This document shows, in pieces, positions 34,952 to 44,006 of a stretch of DNA of 64,000 nucleotides (positions within the stretch are counted from its first letter, which is position 1; every line of letters begins with the position of its first letter). The stretch lies in contig NZ_JAODBU010000006.1 of the NCBI RefSeq assembly GCF_025336545.1, positions 254,092 to 318,091 of the forward strand. The letters run 5' to 3'. The translations under genes were made by a program, and so were the position numbers. The stretch comes from Eubacterium_U album (GTDB lineage: Bacteria > Bacillota > Clostridia > Lachnospirales > Lachnospiraceae). The notes beneath the pieces are model-generated. The model made no database searches. It was given only the letters and a program-made list of their open reading frames with translations, and was not told the DNA's origin.

Positions 34952-37401
34952 TCCAAATCCACCTCACTTTTTATCGGCGGTCTGGTATCAAAAGCATGGA
35001 GCAGTTCTACAAAGACAGGGTGTATCTGTACCACACCGACACGTCCGTATAAATCCTGCATTAAGCATTGTCCGTTCTCCAAATCCCTCAACCGTTTCTG
35101 GTTGTTTTCGTCCTCACTGTCCAGACCGAAAAACTCTAAGGTCTGCTTGATTTCATTGGTATCTGTGGAGCGGAACGCAAACTTTAAACCGATGTTATTT
35201 TTCAGACTTTCTTTCGATACGTCCCCAGAGGATTGTGTCACGAAATAAACTCCGGCGTTCATGGCTCTACCAGCACGCACCAGCTTATTTGAGAGTGTTT
35301 CTCCCTGTGCCACATTTAAGAACGCCCATGCTTCGTCCAAGTCCACAATTTTAAAAATGCTTCGGTCACTGTGAATGAAATCAAGGGCAAAGGTACTGAT
35401 AACAATTAAGATGGATACCGACAATAGCTCAATGGTCGTGTATTCCTCAAAGGTGGTATCCTTATCCGGCAGAACCAAATCTGCAACCTGTATGATGTTG
35501 AGCTGGTTATCCAGACTGATTGCATTTTCCACCGAACCGTCCGAGAACAGGAGCTGTGCAAAATCATAGTCAGTAAAACTTTCGATATGGTCTGCAATGT
35601 TACGGGATACGGCGGTATCCTCTTTCCGCAGTTCCTCAATGACCTGCAACAGTCCGTGGTTCTGATTCTGGGATACCGTACGGACAGCTTTTCTAAGGAC
35701 AGGAAACTTTTCGCCATCACGACTGCTGATACCTGTAAGGAACGTCAGAATATCAATGGCAAGACTTTCAGCGTCCTTGACATCTTTCATAATCACATAC
35801 GGGTCTAACAGTCCTTGATTGCTGGAATCACTGGTAATGTTTACAATGTTGATTTCTTCTGCAATCTCCGGCAGTGTTGCTTTCCAGTTTCCACGCTCAC
35901 TTTTCGGGTCTAGGATAACTGCCTGTCCACCGAACAGGACGGAATAATACACCAGCAGGTTATTACAGAATGATTTTCCACCACCAAGCGAACCGACAAA
36001 AGCAGAAGCCAACGCATTTGTGACCGTACCTTTTACCCCTTGACTGGCAAGGGACGGTTGTAGGTAGACATTTCTTCCCGTATCCACGGAATATCCGATA
36101 TAGATTCCTGTATTTTCTCCCAACATCTGGGTAGCACCGAAACCAAGTCCGGCTAAAAAATCGGATTTCACATACTGGATATAATCATTGATATAACGCT
36201 TGCTGGCTGGAAGAAATTCTCCATGCAGTCCCAGCATATCTCCGGCAGGACGAACCAGCTTTACATTCAAATCATCGTAAAAATCCTTAACCTCATCACA
36301 ACGGCGTTTCAGCTCGTCAAGATTGGGTGCAGACACCCGTATGACGTAACTTAGCTTGTACATACTTTCCTTGCTCTGGTCTAAATCTGTTTCCAGTTCA
36401 TCGACACTGTCTAAGGCTTCCACCACATTTGAACTTGTTTCATTTCCGGCTTGATAGGCGTGATTGTCCAAGTCCTTTAATTCCTTTTTCTTGTTACGGA
36501 CAGTGGTTAAGGCTTTCTTATTTCCGACAATCTCAACATTCATGGACGTATCCACAGGGAATGTGAACTGCTGTTGCTGGAAGTAGAAGATTTCCGATGA
36601 TGGGAAGTCCAATTCTCCGACAATGGCATTGACCGTAAAGTAGGATACATAGCTTTCACTGTCCTCATGTTCCAGACGCAAATATCGCTGGCTTTCTTCT
36701 ACCACACAACGAGTAGGACGGATAAGGTCATAATACTTAATCAGTGTTTCCCTTTTTAATTTTCTTTTTGGCAGAGGATATACATAATCTTCATAGGCTA
36801 TCCCGTCCCTGCCGTAGAGGTGTTCCATCAGATACGCAAAGTCTTTGGCTTCCAGTCGGCGGATTTTGAACCTACGGGAGATTTTATTTTCCAATAACTT
36901 CTCCATCTTCACATAACGGTTGATTTCATCATTGCTCATGGAAACAAAGTCATTCATCAGCGTGTGTCTTACCTCATTCAAAAACTCACGGAATGTCAGA
37001 AATACCGATTTTTTGATGTTCTTCAGATTGACTTCGTCCTCTGTGACCATGAGCTTGAATCCCAGAAAGAAACGGTAATCTACTTGATTGTCGCCTATCA
37101 TGGATACAAGGGCTTCGGTCTGGTCGTCTATTTTCTGATAGGCGATTTCCTTTAATTTTCCCATTACCAGCTTTTTAGACTGTTCCTGTATGCTTCGGAT
37201 TGAACTTTCAGTTGCAATCTGCAACGCATGAATCTTTCCCTCACGGGACTGTGCGATAAGCTGACGGAAGCTGTCATGCACAAGGTATTTCTGTTCTGGG
37301 GATAAGAATGAATAATTGTACGGTATCAGCTCATAGTAGGCGAACACCTCATTGTCCTTATTCCAGACAAGGTTATTGTCGATATATTTAATCGGGAACA
37401 T
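34948..37401 (-). CDS. orf16: Tn916 Orf16 / VirB4-like conjugation ATPase
   Basis: 817 residues. Walker A in GSLGGGKSFCNN, Walker B region IFKIVDLDEAWAF, and the RAMNAGVYFVTQS motif typical of VirB4/TraE ATPases. Starts MFPIKYIDNNLVWNKDNEVFA, as in the Tn916 family. It energises DNA transfer. Overlaps orf17 by 14 bases. Confidence 0.93.
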   Translation of the reverse strand: MFPIKYIDNNLVWNKDNEVFAYYELIPYNYSFLSPEQKYLVHDSFRQLIAQSREGKIHALQIATESSIRSIQEQSKKLVMGKLKEIAYQKIDDQTEALVSMIGDNQVDYRFFLGFKLMVTEDEVNLKNIKKSVFLTFREFLNEVRHTLMNDFVSMSNDEINRYVKMEKLLENKISRRFKIRRLEAKDFAYLMEHLYGRDGIAYEDYVYPLPKRKLKRETLIKYYDLIRPTRCVVEESQRYLRLEHEDSESYVSYFTVNAIVGELDFPSSEIFYFQQQQFTFPVDTSMNVEIVGNKKALTTVRNKKKELKDLDNHAYQAGNETSSNVVEALDSVDELETDLDQSKESMYKLSYVIRVSAPNLDELKRRCDEVKDFYDDLNVKLVRPAGDMLGLHGEFLPASKRYINDYIQYVKSDFLAGLGFGATQMLGENTGIYIGYSVDTGRNVYLQPSLASQGVKGTVTNALASAFVGSLGGGKSFCNNLLVYYSVLFGGQAVILDPKSERGNWKATLPEIAEEINIVNITSDSSNQGLLDPYVIMKDVKDAESLAIDILTFLTGISSRDGEKFPVLRKAVRTVSQNQNHGLLQVIEELRKEDTAVSRNIADHIESFTDYDFAQLLFSDGSVENAISLDNQLNIIQVADLVLPDKDTTFEEYTTIELLSVSILIVISTFALDFIHSDRSIFKIVDLDEAWAFLNVAQGETLSNKLVRAGRAMNAGVYFVTQSSGDVSKESLKNNIGLKFAFRSTDTNEIKQTLEFFGLDSEDENNQKRLRDLENGQCLMQDLYGRVGVVQIHPVFVELLHAFDTRPPIKSEVDLE

Positions 37402-37777
37402 AGGTCACACTCCTTACTGCCGTGATAGTTTCCTCAAATTTCTGCTTATGCAGGTTCACGGCTTTTCCGGCATAAGTCACTTTGGGACGCAGGGCATACA
37501 GAACCATCGTCTTGATGTAACTGTATGGCTTTTTCCCGTCAAAGGTTTTCTGTGACATAAACCATGTGAGGGCAACGGGAATCCCGAAATATTTCAAAAA
37601 CGCACCCTCAATCATGGAAAGTGGCGGTACATCTGCAAACAAAATGATGATAAATTCCGTCAGCACGAACCATGTAATCTGAGTAAAGGTCACGGGGAAT
37701 GGCAAGTTTACATCATTGATGGCATACAGTACCTTTTCCACGTTCCAGATACTTGTATAACTTCGGATTTTCTTCAC
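37388..37777 (-). CDS. orf17: Tn916 Orf17 / TcpE-like membrane protein
   Basis: 129 residues with two helices (about 32-50 and 58-78) and the end FEETITAVRSV. This is the TcpE family, an essential small membrane part of Tn916-type transfer systems. Confidence 0.85.
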   Translation of the reverse strand: MKKIRSYTSIWNVEKVLYAINDVNLPFPVTFTQITWFVLTEFIIILFADVPPLSMIEGAFLKYFGIPVALTWFMSQKTFDGKKPYSYIKTMVLYALRPKVTYAGKAVNLHKQKFEETITAVRSVTYVPD

Positions 37778-37891
37778 TTGTAGTAACTCCTTTCTTCATT
37801 TTCATAACAACAGGGACAGCCGGATTTAACAGACTGTCCCCAAGAGAAAAGCTGACAGTAGCACCAGTAGTTGGTGCTGATCTGCCAGCCC

Positions 37892-38395
37892 TTAACGCAG
37901 TACTTCACAGATACCAGCGTTTGTCGCAATAAATGTCCCCTCTATATCGAGGTCACGCCCGTAGGCTTCATAGTCGATATAGTTCTGTAAAGAGGACGGG
38001 ATTTCTCCGAGTACCTGTTCTTCATCAATCAGATAGTAGGCTAAATCGGTCATCGTTTCACAGCCGGAATACAGAATGATGTCATCTTTATGCTCCACCA
38101 GTTCTTCCAGACTTCCATAATAGGATACGAAACTGTCCAAGTCGTCCAGCAGGTAATCCGGTAATTCTTCCAACTGCTCATAGATACGGTTCAGTTCTTC
38201 GATGGAAATGTATTCGCTAATCTCCATCGGGAAGTTGTCCGTATCATGGATTGCGTATTCTTCGTACTCTGCATTTAAGCCGATACGTTCTGCAATCACT
38301 TCTTCGTCCAACGGAAAAGAGAACCAGTCCCCGACCAGTTCTTCCTCATTGTACTTGCCAAGATTGGCTATATAGACTTGCATATCATCAATCAT
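37892..38395 (-). CDS. ardA: ArdA antirestriction protein (Orf18)
   Basis: 167 residues, very acidic, beginning MIDDMQVYIANLGKYNEEELVG and ending SSLQNYIDYEAYGRDLD..., which is the Tn916 Orf18/ArdA pattern. ArdA mimics B-form DNA and inhibits type I restriction enzymes on entry. First (3'-most) of three tandem homologues. Confidence 0.92.
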   Translation of the reverse strand: MIDDMQVYIANLGKYNEEELVGDWFSFPLDEEVIAERIGLNAEYEEYAIHDTDNFPMEISEYISIEELNRIYEQLEELPDYLLDDLDSFVSYYGSLEELVEHKDDIILYSGCETMTDLAYYLIDEEQVLGEIPSSLQNYIDYEAYGRDLDIEGTFIATNAGICEVLR

Positions 38396-38411
38396 AAGCG
38401 GTCACTTCCTT

Positions 38412-38807
38412 TCACTCTTTGTATTCATAAAATCTGCCATGCACACACAAGAACCGTTCTGATGGTTCTTCCATATCCGAACAGTTCCGATGGTATGTAA
38501 CATTGCAAAGTCCGGCTTCCAGCTCTTGCAGGTTTGGAAACCATTCTCTTTGAATTGCAGGTATATCTTCGGGTGGAATTTCACTCTCCGAAATCGCAAG
38601 GCAGATATTGTTTAACAGGTCAAGGTCTGTATCTTGCAGGATTTCAAAAGGGAAATCATAATCACTGATAAGATAACGGTCACTGTCCGGCGGTAAGCCA
38701 ATGGATTGTTTTAATGCTTCTATGTTGCAGGGAAGTGTAAACCATGCACAGCCTGTATCTTTTTCCTGTTCATCAAGATTGATAACAAATACTTTCATTT
38801 CTGCCAT
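38412..38807 (-). CDS. Short ArdA-like protein
   Basis: 131 residues, acidic. MKVFVINLDEQEKDTGCAWFTLP matches the ArdA N-terminus, and the middle (ISDYDFPFEI, LNNICLAI) aligns with it, but the C-terminal third typical of ArdA (YIDYEAYGRDL) is missing. Either a truncated or a diverged member. ATG at 38807 uses GGTGG eight bases upstream. Confidence 0.75.
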   Translation of the reverse strand: MAEMKVFVINLDEQEKDTGCAWFTLPCNIEALKQSIGLPPDSDRYLISDYDFPFEILQDTDLDLLNNICLAISESEIPPEDIPAIQREWFPNLQELEAGLCNVTYHRNCSDMEEPSERFLCVHGRFYEYKE

Positions 38808-38822
38808 AAGCAATACCACCTG

Positions 38823-39314
38823 TCAAAGTTTGAACATACCATTGTTGCAGAGAGCATAACGTCCTTTTTCTTCCAACTCATGGGCGTAGGCTTCCAGATT
38901 AAAATATTTCTTTCCCTTTTCGGATAGTGCAGAAAATTCAATGTTATGCTCCAAGCGGTAACGGGCAACGTCCATGATGTTGTGGCATTCTGGATAAAAC
39001 AGAAATTCTTCCGACTTCTGCAATAAATCCTCAACACCGCCACAATACGGAATCAACTCTTTATAAGCCTGCTGAACCTCTGGCGATAAATCCGTGTAAG
39101 CAAAGTACAGCTTATTTAAGCGTCTGACAGAAGTTGTCCTTACAATGTCGCCAGCAAAAGGAAGTTTCATATCTGTGATTTGATAATCTTTGCTGTCAGC
39201 TTCCACACCGAGCAGGTCACGGAACAGCTCATAATCAATGGGTAAATCAAACCAGCGAGAGGTTTTATCCTCTGCTGATTTGGTCGTTTCAATCAATACG
39301 CTACATTCTTCCAT
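38823..39314 (-). CDS. ArdA-like antirestriction protein, third copy
   Basis: 163 residues, acidic. SRWFDLPIDYELFRDLLGVEADS, MDVARYRLEH and YFNLEAYAHELEEKG follow the ArdA layout over full length. Diverged strongly from the other two copies, so it may target a different restriction system. The three genes are spaced 15-16 bases apart and share one direction. Confidence 0.8.
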   Translation of the reverse strand: MEECSVLIETTKSAEDKTSRWFDLPIDYELFRDLLGVEADSKDYQITDMKLPFAGDIVRTTSVRRLNKLYFAYTDLSPEVQQAYKELIPYCGGVEDLLQKSEEFLFYPECHNIMDVARYRLEHNIEFSALSEKGKKYFNLEAYAHELEEKGRYALCNNGMFKL

Positions 39315-39397
39315 CGTAATTCAGTCCTTTCTTCTAATTTTGAGTATGAAAAAAGCAGTCGATCATAACTGAAAGACTGCTTAACTCTAAAACAATA

Positions 39398-39925
39398 TTA
39401 AAGCGTTTCTTCTTTTAAATTCTGACTCAAAAGGGATTTTAACTCTTTTACATCATTTTCAGACAAATCATTTTGATTAACAAGAACCATTTCATTTTTT
39501 ATTGTTCTGATATATATGTAATTTCTGAAAATCCCCCAACATTTAAAGGCGTTCCAATGATTAGTCCCGTTACCGATATCAGAACTAACTGTAATACCAT
39601 CGGTATCAAAACAATATTCACGTTTTCCCGAAGTCAATTTATTATCCATCTTTGAATGAACAATATTTATTACTTTTTTCTGAAATGTGTTAGCTCCGTT
39701 TATGATAATCCAGATAAAGAAAACCGAAAATAATAATCCAATAATACCATATCCAATACGACTATTCATAAAACAAAGAATCGTATATATTAACATTATG
39801 ACAGCCATCACAGACGATAACCCTGTTGCAAATTTACGTTTCTTTACATTTTTATCACTGGCTAAAACGATTTCTTTTAAAATATCTTGTTCTTGCTGTC
39901 CGATTTCAATACTGTATCTAACCAT
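39398..39925 (-). CDS. YcxB-like membrane protein
   Basis: 175 residues: two adjacent helices (about 35-52, 57-76), then a beta-rich domain with DTDGITVSSDIGNGTNHWNAF and NEMVLVNQND, the arrangement of YcxB-family proteins of unknown function. Its AT-rich codon use and absence from Tn916 suggest it was added. A duplicated 18-base sequence lies just upstream. Confidence 0.65.
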   Translation of the reverse strand: MVRYSIEIGQQEQDILKEIVLASDKNVKKRKFATGLSSVMAVIMLIYTILCFMNSRIGYGIIGLLFSVFFIWIIINGANTFQKKVINIVHSKMDNKLTSGKREYCFDTDGITVSSDIGNGTNHWNAFKCWGIFRNYIYIRTIKNEMVLVNQNDLSENDVKELKSLLSQNLKEETL

Positions 39926-39956
39926 AATAAGAATCTCCTTTAAACATTTTAATGAT

Positions 39957-39992
39957 ATTAGTATATTACCACAAATTAGTATATTACCACAA
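39957..39992. repeat. Exact 18-base tandem duplication
   Basis: ATTAGTATATTACCACAA occurs twice in direct succession, in the promoter region of the YcxB-like gene. TTGTGGTAATATACTAAT on the minus strand contains a TATACT-like -10, so promoter duplication is possible. Confidence 0.85.
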
Positions 39993-40022
39993 GTTTGTGT
40001 TCAAAATGTGGGATCCTTAATT

Positions 40023-40244
40023 TTACGCTCCAATAATCTTATTAAATAACTGTAACAATACGTCTTTTACGCCGGACGCATTGAATACAAGACCAACGGC
40101 GACTAAGGCAACTACCAAGAATCCGATAAGTTTGGAAAACTCACGCTTGAATCCCAAGTAGATTCCGATAACAACAATCGCCATCAGCACAAGGCTCTGT
40201 GCGTTGCTTAAAAACCAGTTATAAAGGTTCTGTCCAAAATTCAT
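40023..40244 (-). CDS. orf19: Tn916 Orf19-like membrane protein
   Basis: 73 residues, beginning MNFGQNLYNWFLSNAQSLVL, with two helices; nearly the same as Tn916 Orf19. A small conserved part of the transfer region. Its ATG overlaps the stop of the preceding gene (ATGA). Confidence 0.9.
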   Translation of the reverse strand: MNFGQNLYNWFLSNAQSLVLMAIVVIGIYLGFKREFSKLIGFLVVALVAVGLVFNASGVKDVLLQLFNKIIGA

Positions 40245-40375
40245 GCTTTCTTTTCTCCTTTCAGTTCCATCATTTTTCGGTCAGACTGTCTGCCAGCCTG
40301 TAAAATACACATGGCAATCACGCCAACTGTTCCACCTAAAGAGAAGAACAGGAAGTCAAATAATAATCGTTGCAT
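40241..40375 (-). CDS. DUF3789-like small membrane protein
   Basis: 44 residues: one helix (LLFDFLFFSLGGTVGVIAMC) and a basic tail. Short proteins of the DUF3789 type lie at this spot in Tn916-family ICEs between orf20 and orf19. The ATG at 40375 is preceded by AAAGGAGAA, and the stop overlaps orf19. Confidence 0.75.
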   Translation of the reverse strand: MQRLLFDFLFFSLGGTVGVIAMCILQAGRQSDRKMMELKGEKKA

Positions 40376-40378
40376 TTT

Positions 40379-41611
40379 TCAATTCTCCTTTTCTAAAATT
40401 ACATCTTCGGTTGATGTGGTCTGTTGTTCGATTATCTTGTAGTGCTTTTCCGTCAGTTTCGTGGATTTACGGATTTCTTTCAGATAATCAATCCCTGTTT
40501 TCGCTGTGATTGTTTCCAGCATTTTGAGTGTCGGGTCAACCTGCCGTTGAATCCAGCGTAGGGTTCTGTCCAGTGTGTAGGGTTCGGGTTTGGTCGTGAG
40601 CTTTAACGGCTCTCTGTTTTCCCCGATGAACCACGCCCAGCGGACAGATAATTTCCAGTCGTTCCGTTTCTTGTCTGCTTCCTTATCCACAAAGCGTACA
40701 TAACGGTTGATAATAGAAAATGCCGTCCGTTCAGCGTCATAGTAAGTCAGCAGGTCACGGACAGCATAATAAGCACGTTCATTTTTTAACCGTATTTCAA
40801 ATCTGTTTTTTATCGGTGCTTCCTCAATGGGAATCCCAAGTTTGATGTACTGCTCATAGCTTTTTTCATAGACACAGAAGTACACCTCACTTTTCAATGA
40901 GCCGATGTAAAGTGTATAGCCCATACCAGCCTTGTCCTGTTCCTCATGCTTGACCAGTTCGCCGGAAGCATAGGACTTAAAGGAACGGAACACCGATACA
41001 CATTCCTCATTCCGGCATTTTTCGGTCAGTTCTGGAATATCCAACATTCCTGTATGGTCATTGATGGCAAGGTCAAGGCGTTTCATCACACCACCGTCCA
41101 CCAGAGCGTCCATAAGGAAATCATACCAGCTCCGTTCCTGTGCCAGCAGATAACTTTCAAACTGGCGACAGCCTTTTCCTTTCAGTTCCAGCAGGACACC
41201 TTTTTCTTCATCGGGAGAAGTATATACGAAAATATCTCCGATGTAGTAGTGTTCCGTGTAGCTGTAATGCCCGAAGTCCTCATGTATCATGTACTGGATA
41301 TTGAGCTGTAAGATGTCCTTAATGATGTGTCCAATATCCAGTGTCGGAAACCGTATCCTCACATAATCAAACAGCATGGTAAGCGGTGCTTCTGGATTGA
41401 ATTTTTCCAGAGCTTCCAAAAGTTTTACTTTCATTTCTTCTGTGACCGCCACCTTTCCGGATTCGATACGGCTTAAATGTTCACGGCTGATTCCAGCCAT
41501 GACCGCAAGTTTCGTCTGGGATACACCGTACTGCAAACGTCTGTCTGCAAAATCCTGTATCCACTCTGTATCATTCAGTGCGATACCCCCTTTACGAAAA
41601 AACTGTGACAT
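40379..41611 (-). CDS. orf20: MobT-type relaxase (Tn916 Orf20)
   Basis: 410 residues. N-terminal XRE-like helix-turn-helix (YGVSQTKLAVMAGISREHLSRIE), then a replication-initiator-type (Rep_trans) nuclease domain with DLAINDHTGML and RFEIRLKNE. In Tn916 Orf20 nicks oriT and also supports replication. The ATG at 41611 lies in an inverted repeat (41,603-41,630) with no clear ribosome site; a downstream start after AAAGGGGG, using a non-ATG codon near residue 11, is possible. Lies beside oriT. Confidence 0.92.
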   Translation of the reverse strand: MSQFFRKGGIALNDTEWIQDFADRRLQYGVSQTKLAVMAGISREHLSRIESGKVAVTEEMKVKLLEALEKFNPEAPLTMLFDYVRIRFPTLDIGHIIKDILQLNIQYMIHEDFGHYSYTEHYYIGDIFVYTSPDEEKGVLLELKGKGCRQFESYLLAQERSWYDFLMDALVDGGVMKRLDLAINDHTGMLDIPELTEKCRNEECVSVFRSFKSYASGELVKHEEQDKAGMGYTLYIGSLKSEVYFCVYEKSYEQYIKLGIPIEEAPIKNRFEIRLKNERAYYAVRDLLTYYDAERTAFSIINRYVRFVDKEADKKRNDWKLSVRWAWFIGENREPLKLTTKPEPYTLDRTLRWIQRQVDPTLKMLETITAKTGIDYLKEIRKSTKLTEKHYKIIEQQTTSTEDVILEKEN

Positions 41612-41630
41612 TTTATATCCGATGTCACAG
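41603..41630. promoter_or_regulatory. Inverted repeat covering the relaxase start
   Basis: CTGTGACAT and ATGTCACAG, perfect 9-base arms 10 bases apart. The left arm contains the relaxase ATG. Probable relaxase or repressor binding site for autoregulation. Confidence 0.6.
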
Positions 41631-41706
41631 CAGTAAAAAAAGCTACCAAATGCTTGATTTCAGCTAAGAATCGGTAACTTTTGTGTATGTTTCCTTGTGA
41701 TTTGTG

Positions 41707-41765
41707 CCCCTCTGTTAGATACCGAGGGGCTTGATATTGCTGGCGTGGCTACCGCCACACCAGCA
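41707..41765. other. oriT: oriT of the Tn916-like ICE
   Basis: CCCCTCTGTTAG..GAGGGG (41,707-41,729) has, on the minus strand, TATCTAACAG between CCCCTC and GAGGGG. This is the GC-flanked (G)CTAACAG nic-region pattern of ICEBs1 and Tn916 oriT. A second perfect stem, TGCTGGCGTGGC with GCCACACCAGCA (one wobble pair), follows at 41,738-41,765. It lies between orf20 and orf21, as in Tn916. Confidence 0.85.
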
Positions 41766-41830
41766 AGGCTAGTCCGTACCTGTGGCTTTCGCTCCGCACG
41801 CCACCTGTCCGTCCTGCCTTATGTGTGCAA

Positions 41831-42244
41831 TCATTCCATTTCCAGAGTAAATTTTTCTGGATTGTCCACAATATTGTATGAACCGTCTATCTGGTTCTCC
41901 TGCTGATAGGAAAAGCTAAATGCCGAGTTGCCGGATTCAGCGTCTTTCTGGTTCTTGTAGACCGTAACAGAAAGTGCGTGGGGAATCTGAATATCATAAC
42001 TGAAACGGACACTGTGAAAAGAATTGTCCCTGCATTTTTCAAATATTTGTTCCGCACATTTCTGTTGATCGGTCACAATCAGAGTGTTGAGTATGACTGA
42101 CACCCGTAGCTCATAATGGTTATCCGAGCCAGAGCCGGACGAAGAAGATACGTCCATCTGCCGACCCCATTGCAAGTAAGACAGGCTTCCTGCCAAGAGC
42201 AGAAGTATAGTGATTGCTATAATTATTGTCCGTTTTCTTATCAT
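41831..42244 (-). CDS. Exported hypothetical protein beside oriT
   Basis: 137 residues. One N-terminal helix (RKRTIIIAITILLLLAGSLSYL) then an Ser-rich linker and a beta-rich exported domain with paired Cys (QKCAEQIFEKCRD). Function unknown. ATG at 42244 has GGAGG; a frame to 42259 starts inside that site. Divergent from the small XRE gene. Confidence 0.55.
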   Translation of the reverse strand: MIRKRTIIIAITILLLLAGSLSYLQWGRQMDVSSSSGSGSDNHYELRVSVILNTLIVTDQQKCAEQIFEKCRDNSFHSVRFSYDIQIPHALSVTVYKNQKDAESGNSAFSFSYQQENQIDGSYNIVDNPEKFTLEME

Positions 42245-42351
42245 TTTAATTTCCTCCATACACCTGTATTACAGTACAAGTGTAGAACAAAACAGCTTAT
42301 TTTTCAATACAGCTATATTTATAATTTGATTAAAAGACGAGGTAAACAAAA

Positions 42352-42552
42352 ATGACAGTATACATGGATTTAGAAAATCTTCTCAAAGAAAAGAATGTCA
42401 GTAAAAACAAAGTCTGTGAAGCCTGTAATTTACAGAGGACACAGCTCAACAACTATTGCAAAAATAAAGTAACCAGAATCGACTTCTCCATCTTAGCAAA
42501 GTTATGTGAATATCTGGACTGCACACCTAATGACATCTTGAAATTAAAGTAA
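42352..42552 (+). CDS. Small Cro/CI-type regulator (HTH_26-like)
   Basis: 66 residues, almost entirely a helix-turn-helix (VSKNKVCEACNLQRTQLNNY, TRIDFSILAKLCEYLDCTPNDIL). Typical of YozG/Cro-like regulators. It faces the exported protein gene with which it shares a promoter region, and its end overlaps the end of orf21 by nine bases on the opposite strand. Confidence 0.75.
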   Translation: MTVYMDLENLLKEKNVSKNKVCEACNLQRTQLNNYCKNKVTRIDFSILAKLCEYLDCTPNDILKLK

Positions 42553-43932
42553 GGCTTCGGATTGTTCCAGAGCCTTTTTTTCTGTTCTCCTTTCTACAAG
42601 TTCCCCAATCGTACCCAAGAAATCATAGCTTTTGGGTACAAGGGGAGTGTAAAATTCCGATATGACGCTTGTTCCCACATCACAGTATCCACGCCCTTTG
42701 ATTCGCTTCTGGAAAAACTGTTTTTTTACATCACTTCCAAAGAGCATACCGTAACCGAGTTCACTCATGCGACCAAGTCCCACACGGAAGTTGAAATTAT
42801 CTCTGATACCATCTCCGAAATATTTTGCGTCTGGACGCTGGCAAGCCACAATCAGAAAGTATCCAGCCTGTCTGCCGAGCATAACGATTTTCTTTAGCTG
42901 GCTTAACAGGGCAGTGCTTTCCTTTGTCGTCAGCATTTCCAAAAACGCCACATATTCATCAAAGATAAGGAACTGTGGAGCAAGCCCCAGATAGGCGTAG
43001 TTTTCTCCTGTGCGGTAGTTCGGGTGCAGTTTCATTTCTTCCGAGCGTGTGACCATGCCCTCATAAAAGGCATTGACGCAGTCAATCATATCGTCTTTCG
43101 TGTGATAGACGTTTCTCATGACTGTTCCCAAGTCTGCAAGGTCAGCGTTCTTCGGGTCAAGAATGTATAAATCCGCATTGGTTTTAAGCAGGGCTTCAAT
43201 GATGGTCAGCAGAAAATAGGTCTTTCCACCACCTGTACCACCGCAGATAAGGGCATGGGGAAGTGAATCATATTCCCACACCAGATTTTTCATTAACCGC
43301 AGACCGCCGTTTTCGGCAATCACTTCATCAATCGAAATACGATTCGCTATCATATCATAGAGCAGGGTGTATTCGATATATCCGTCATGCAGTGTCTTGT
43401 CGGTCAGCTCACAGTACAGCCCCGATTCCAGTTTATCCTCTAAGGACAGGAGCTGTTCTTGATATTTTCCCATTGTGATTTCACACAGGATATGGAGCAA
43501 GCCATTGTCCATCTGATAGTAGATTTTGGGAAACCACACGATTTTTTCTCTTGATCTGCTTTGCAGGTCAGTGAAAAAACCGCTGTCTTTGGTGTTCTCC
43601 GCTTCATACCATTTATTTTCCAGCACCATACGAGCCAACTTTTGTCTGTGTAGCAACCGCTTGATACGGTCATATCCGTAACGGTAGTAGAGAAAAGTGA
43701 CCAATACACAAATACCAGTCGCTATCAGAACCGTAATGGAATTGTAGGCAGTCCAAGTAATTCCGGCATGGAGCAGGTTAAAATCTTTCCAGTCGGTAAC
43801 AAGGAGCTGTCGCAGGTTCAGTAGCAGGAATACCGCAACGAACAGGAGCAACAACCAGCCGATACAGAAATGATAGACCAGTGACTTGTCACTGGCACGA
43901 ATCCTGTTACCTTTAGATTTCCATGTTTTCAT
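42544..43932 (-). CDS. orf21: Tn916 Orf21 / TcpA-like coupling ATPase (FtsK/SpoIIIE)
   Basis: 462 residues. Two helices (about 18-40, 62-82), then an FtsK-type ATPase: Walker A GGTGGGKT (231-238), Walker B QFLIFDEY and LIVACQRPD. It delivers the relaxase-DNA complex to the channel. The order orf21-oriT-orf20 is as in Tn916. Confidence 0.93.
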   Translation of the reverse strand: MKTWKSKGNRIRASDKSLVYHFCIGWLLLLFVAVFLLLNLRQLLVTDWKDFNLLHAGITWTAYNSITVLIATGICVLVTFLYYRYGYDRIKRLLHRQKLARMVLENKWYEAENTKDSGFFTDLQSRSREKIVWFPKIYYQMDNGLLHILCEITMGKYQEQLLSLEDKLESGLYCELTDKTLHDGYIEYTLLYDMIANRISIDEVIAENGGLRLMKNLVWEYDSLPHALICGGTGGGKTYFLLTIIEALLKTNADLYILDPKNADLADLGTVMRNVYHTKDDMIDCVNAFYEGMVTRSEEMKLHPNYRTGENYAYLGLAPQFLIFDEYVAFLEMLTTKESTALLSQLKKIVMLGRQAGYFLIVACQRPDAKYFGDGIRDNFNFRVGLGRMSELGYGMLFGSDVKKQFFQKRIKGRGYCDVGTSVISEFYTPLVPKSYDFLGTIGELVERRTEKKALEQSEALL

Positions 43933-44006
43933 ATAAGCTCCTTTCTTCGGGCATAAGAAAAGCAGTCAATCGTGTAGACTAACTGCTTTGCAAATATAAG
44001 TATTAT

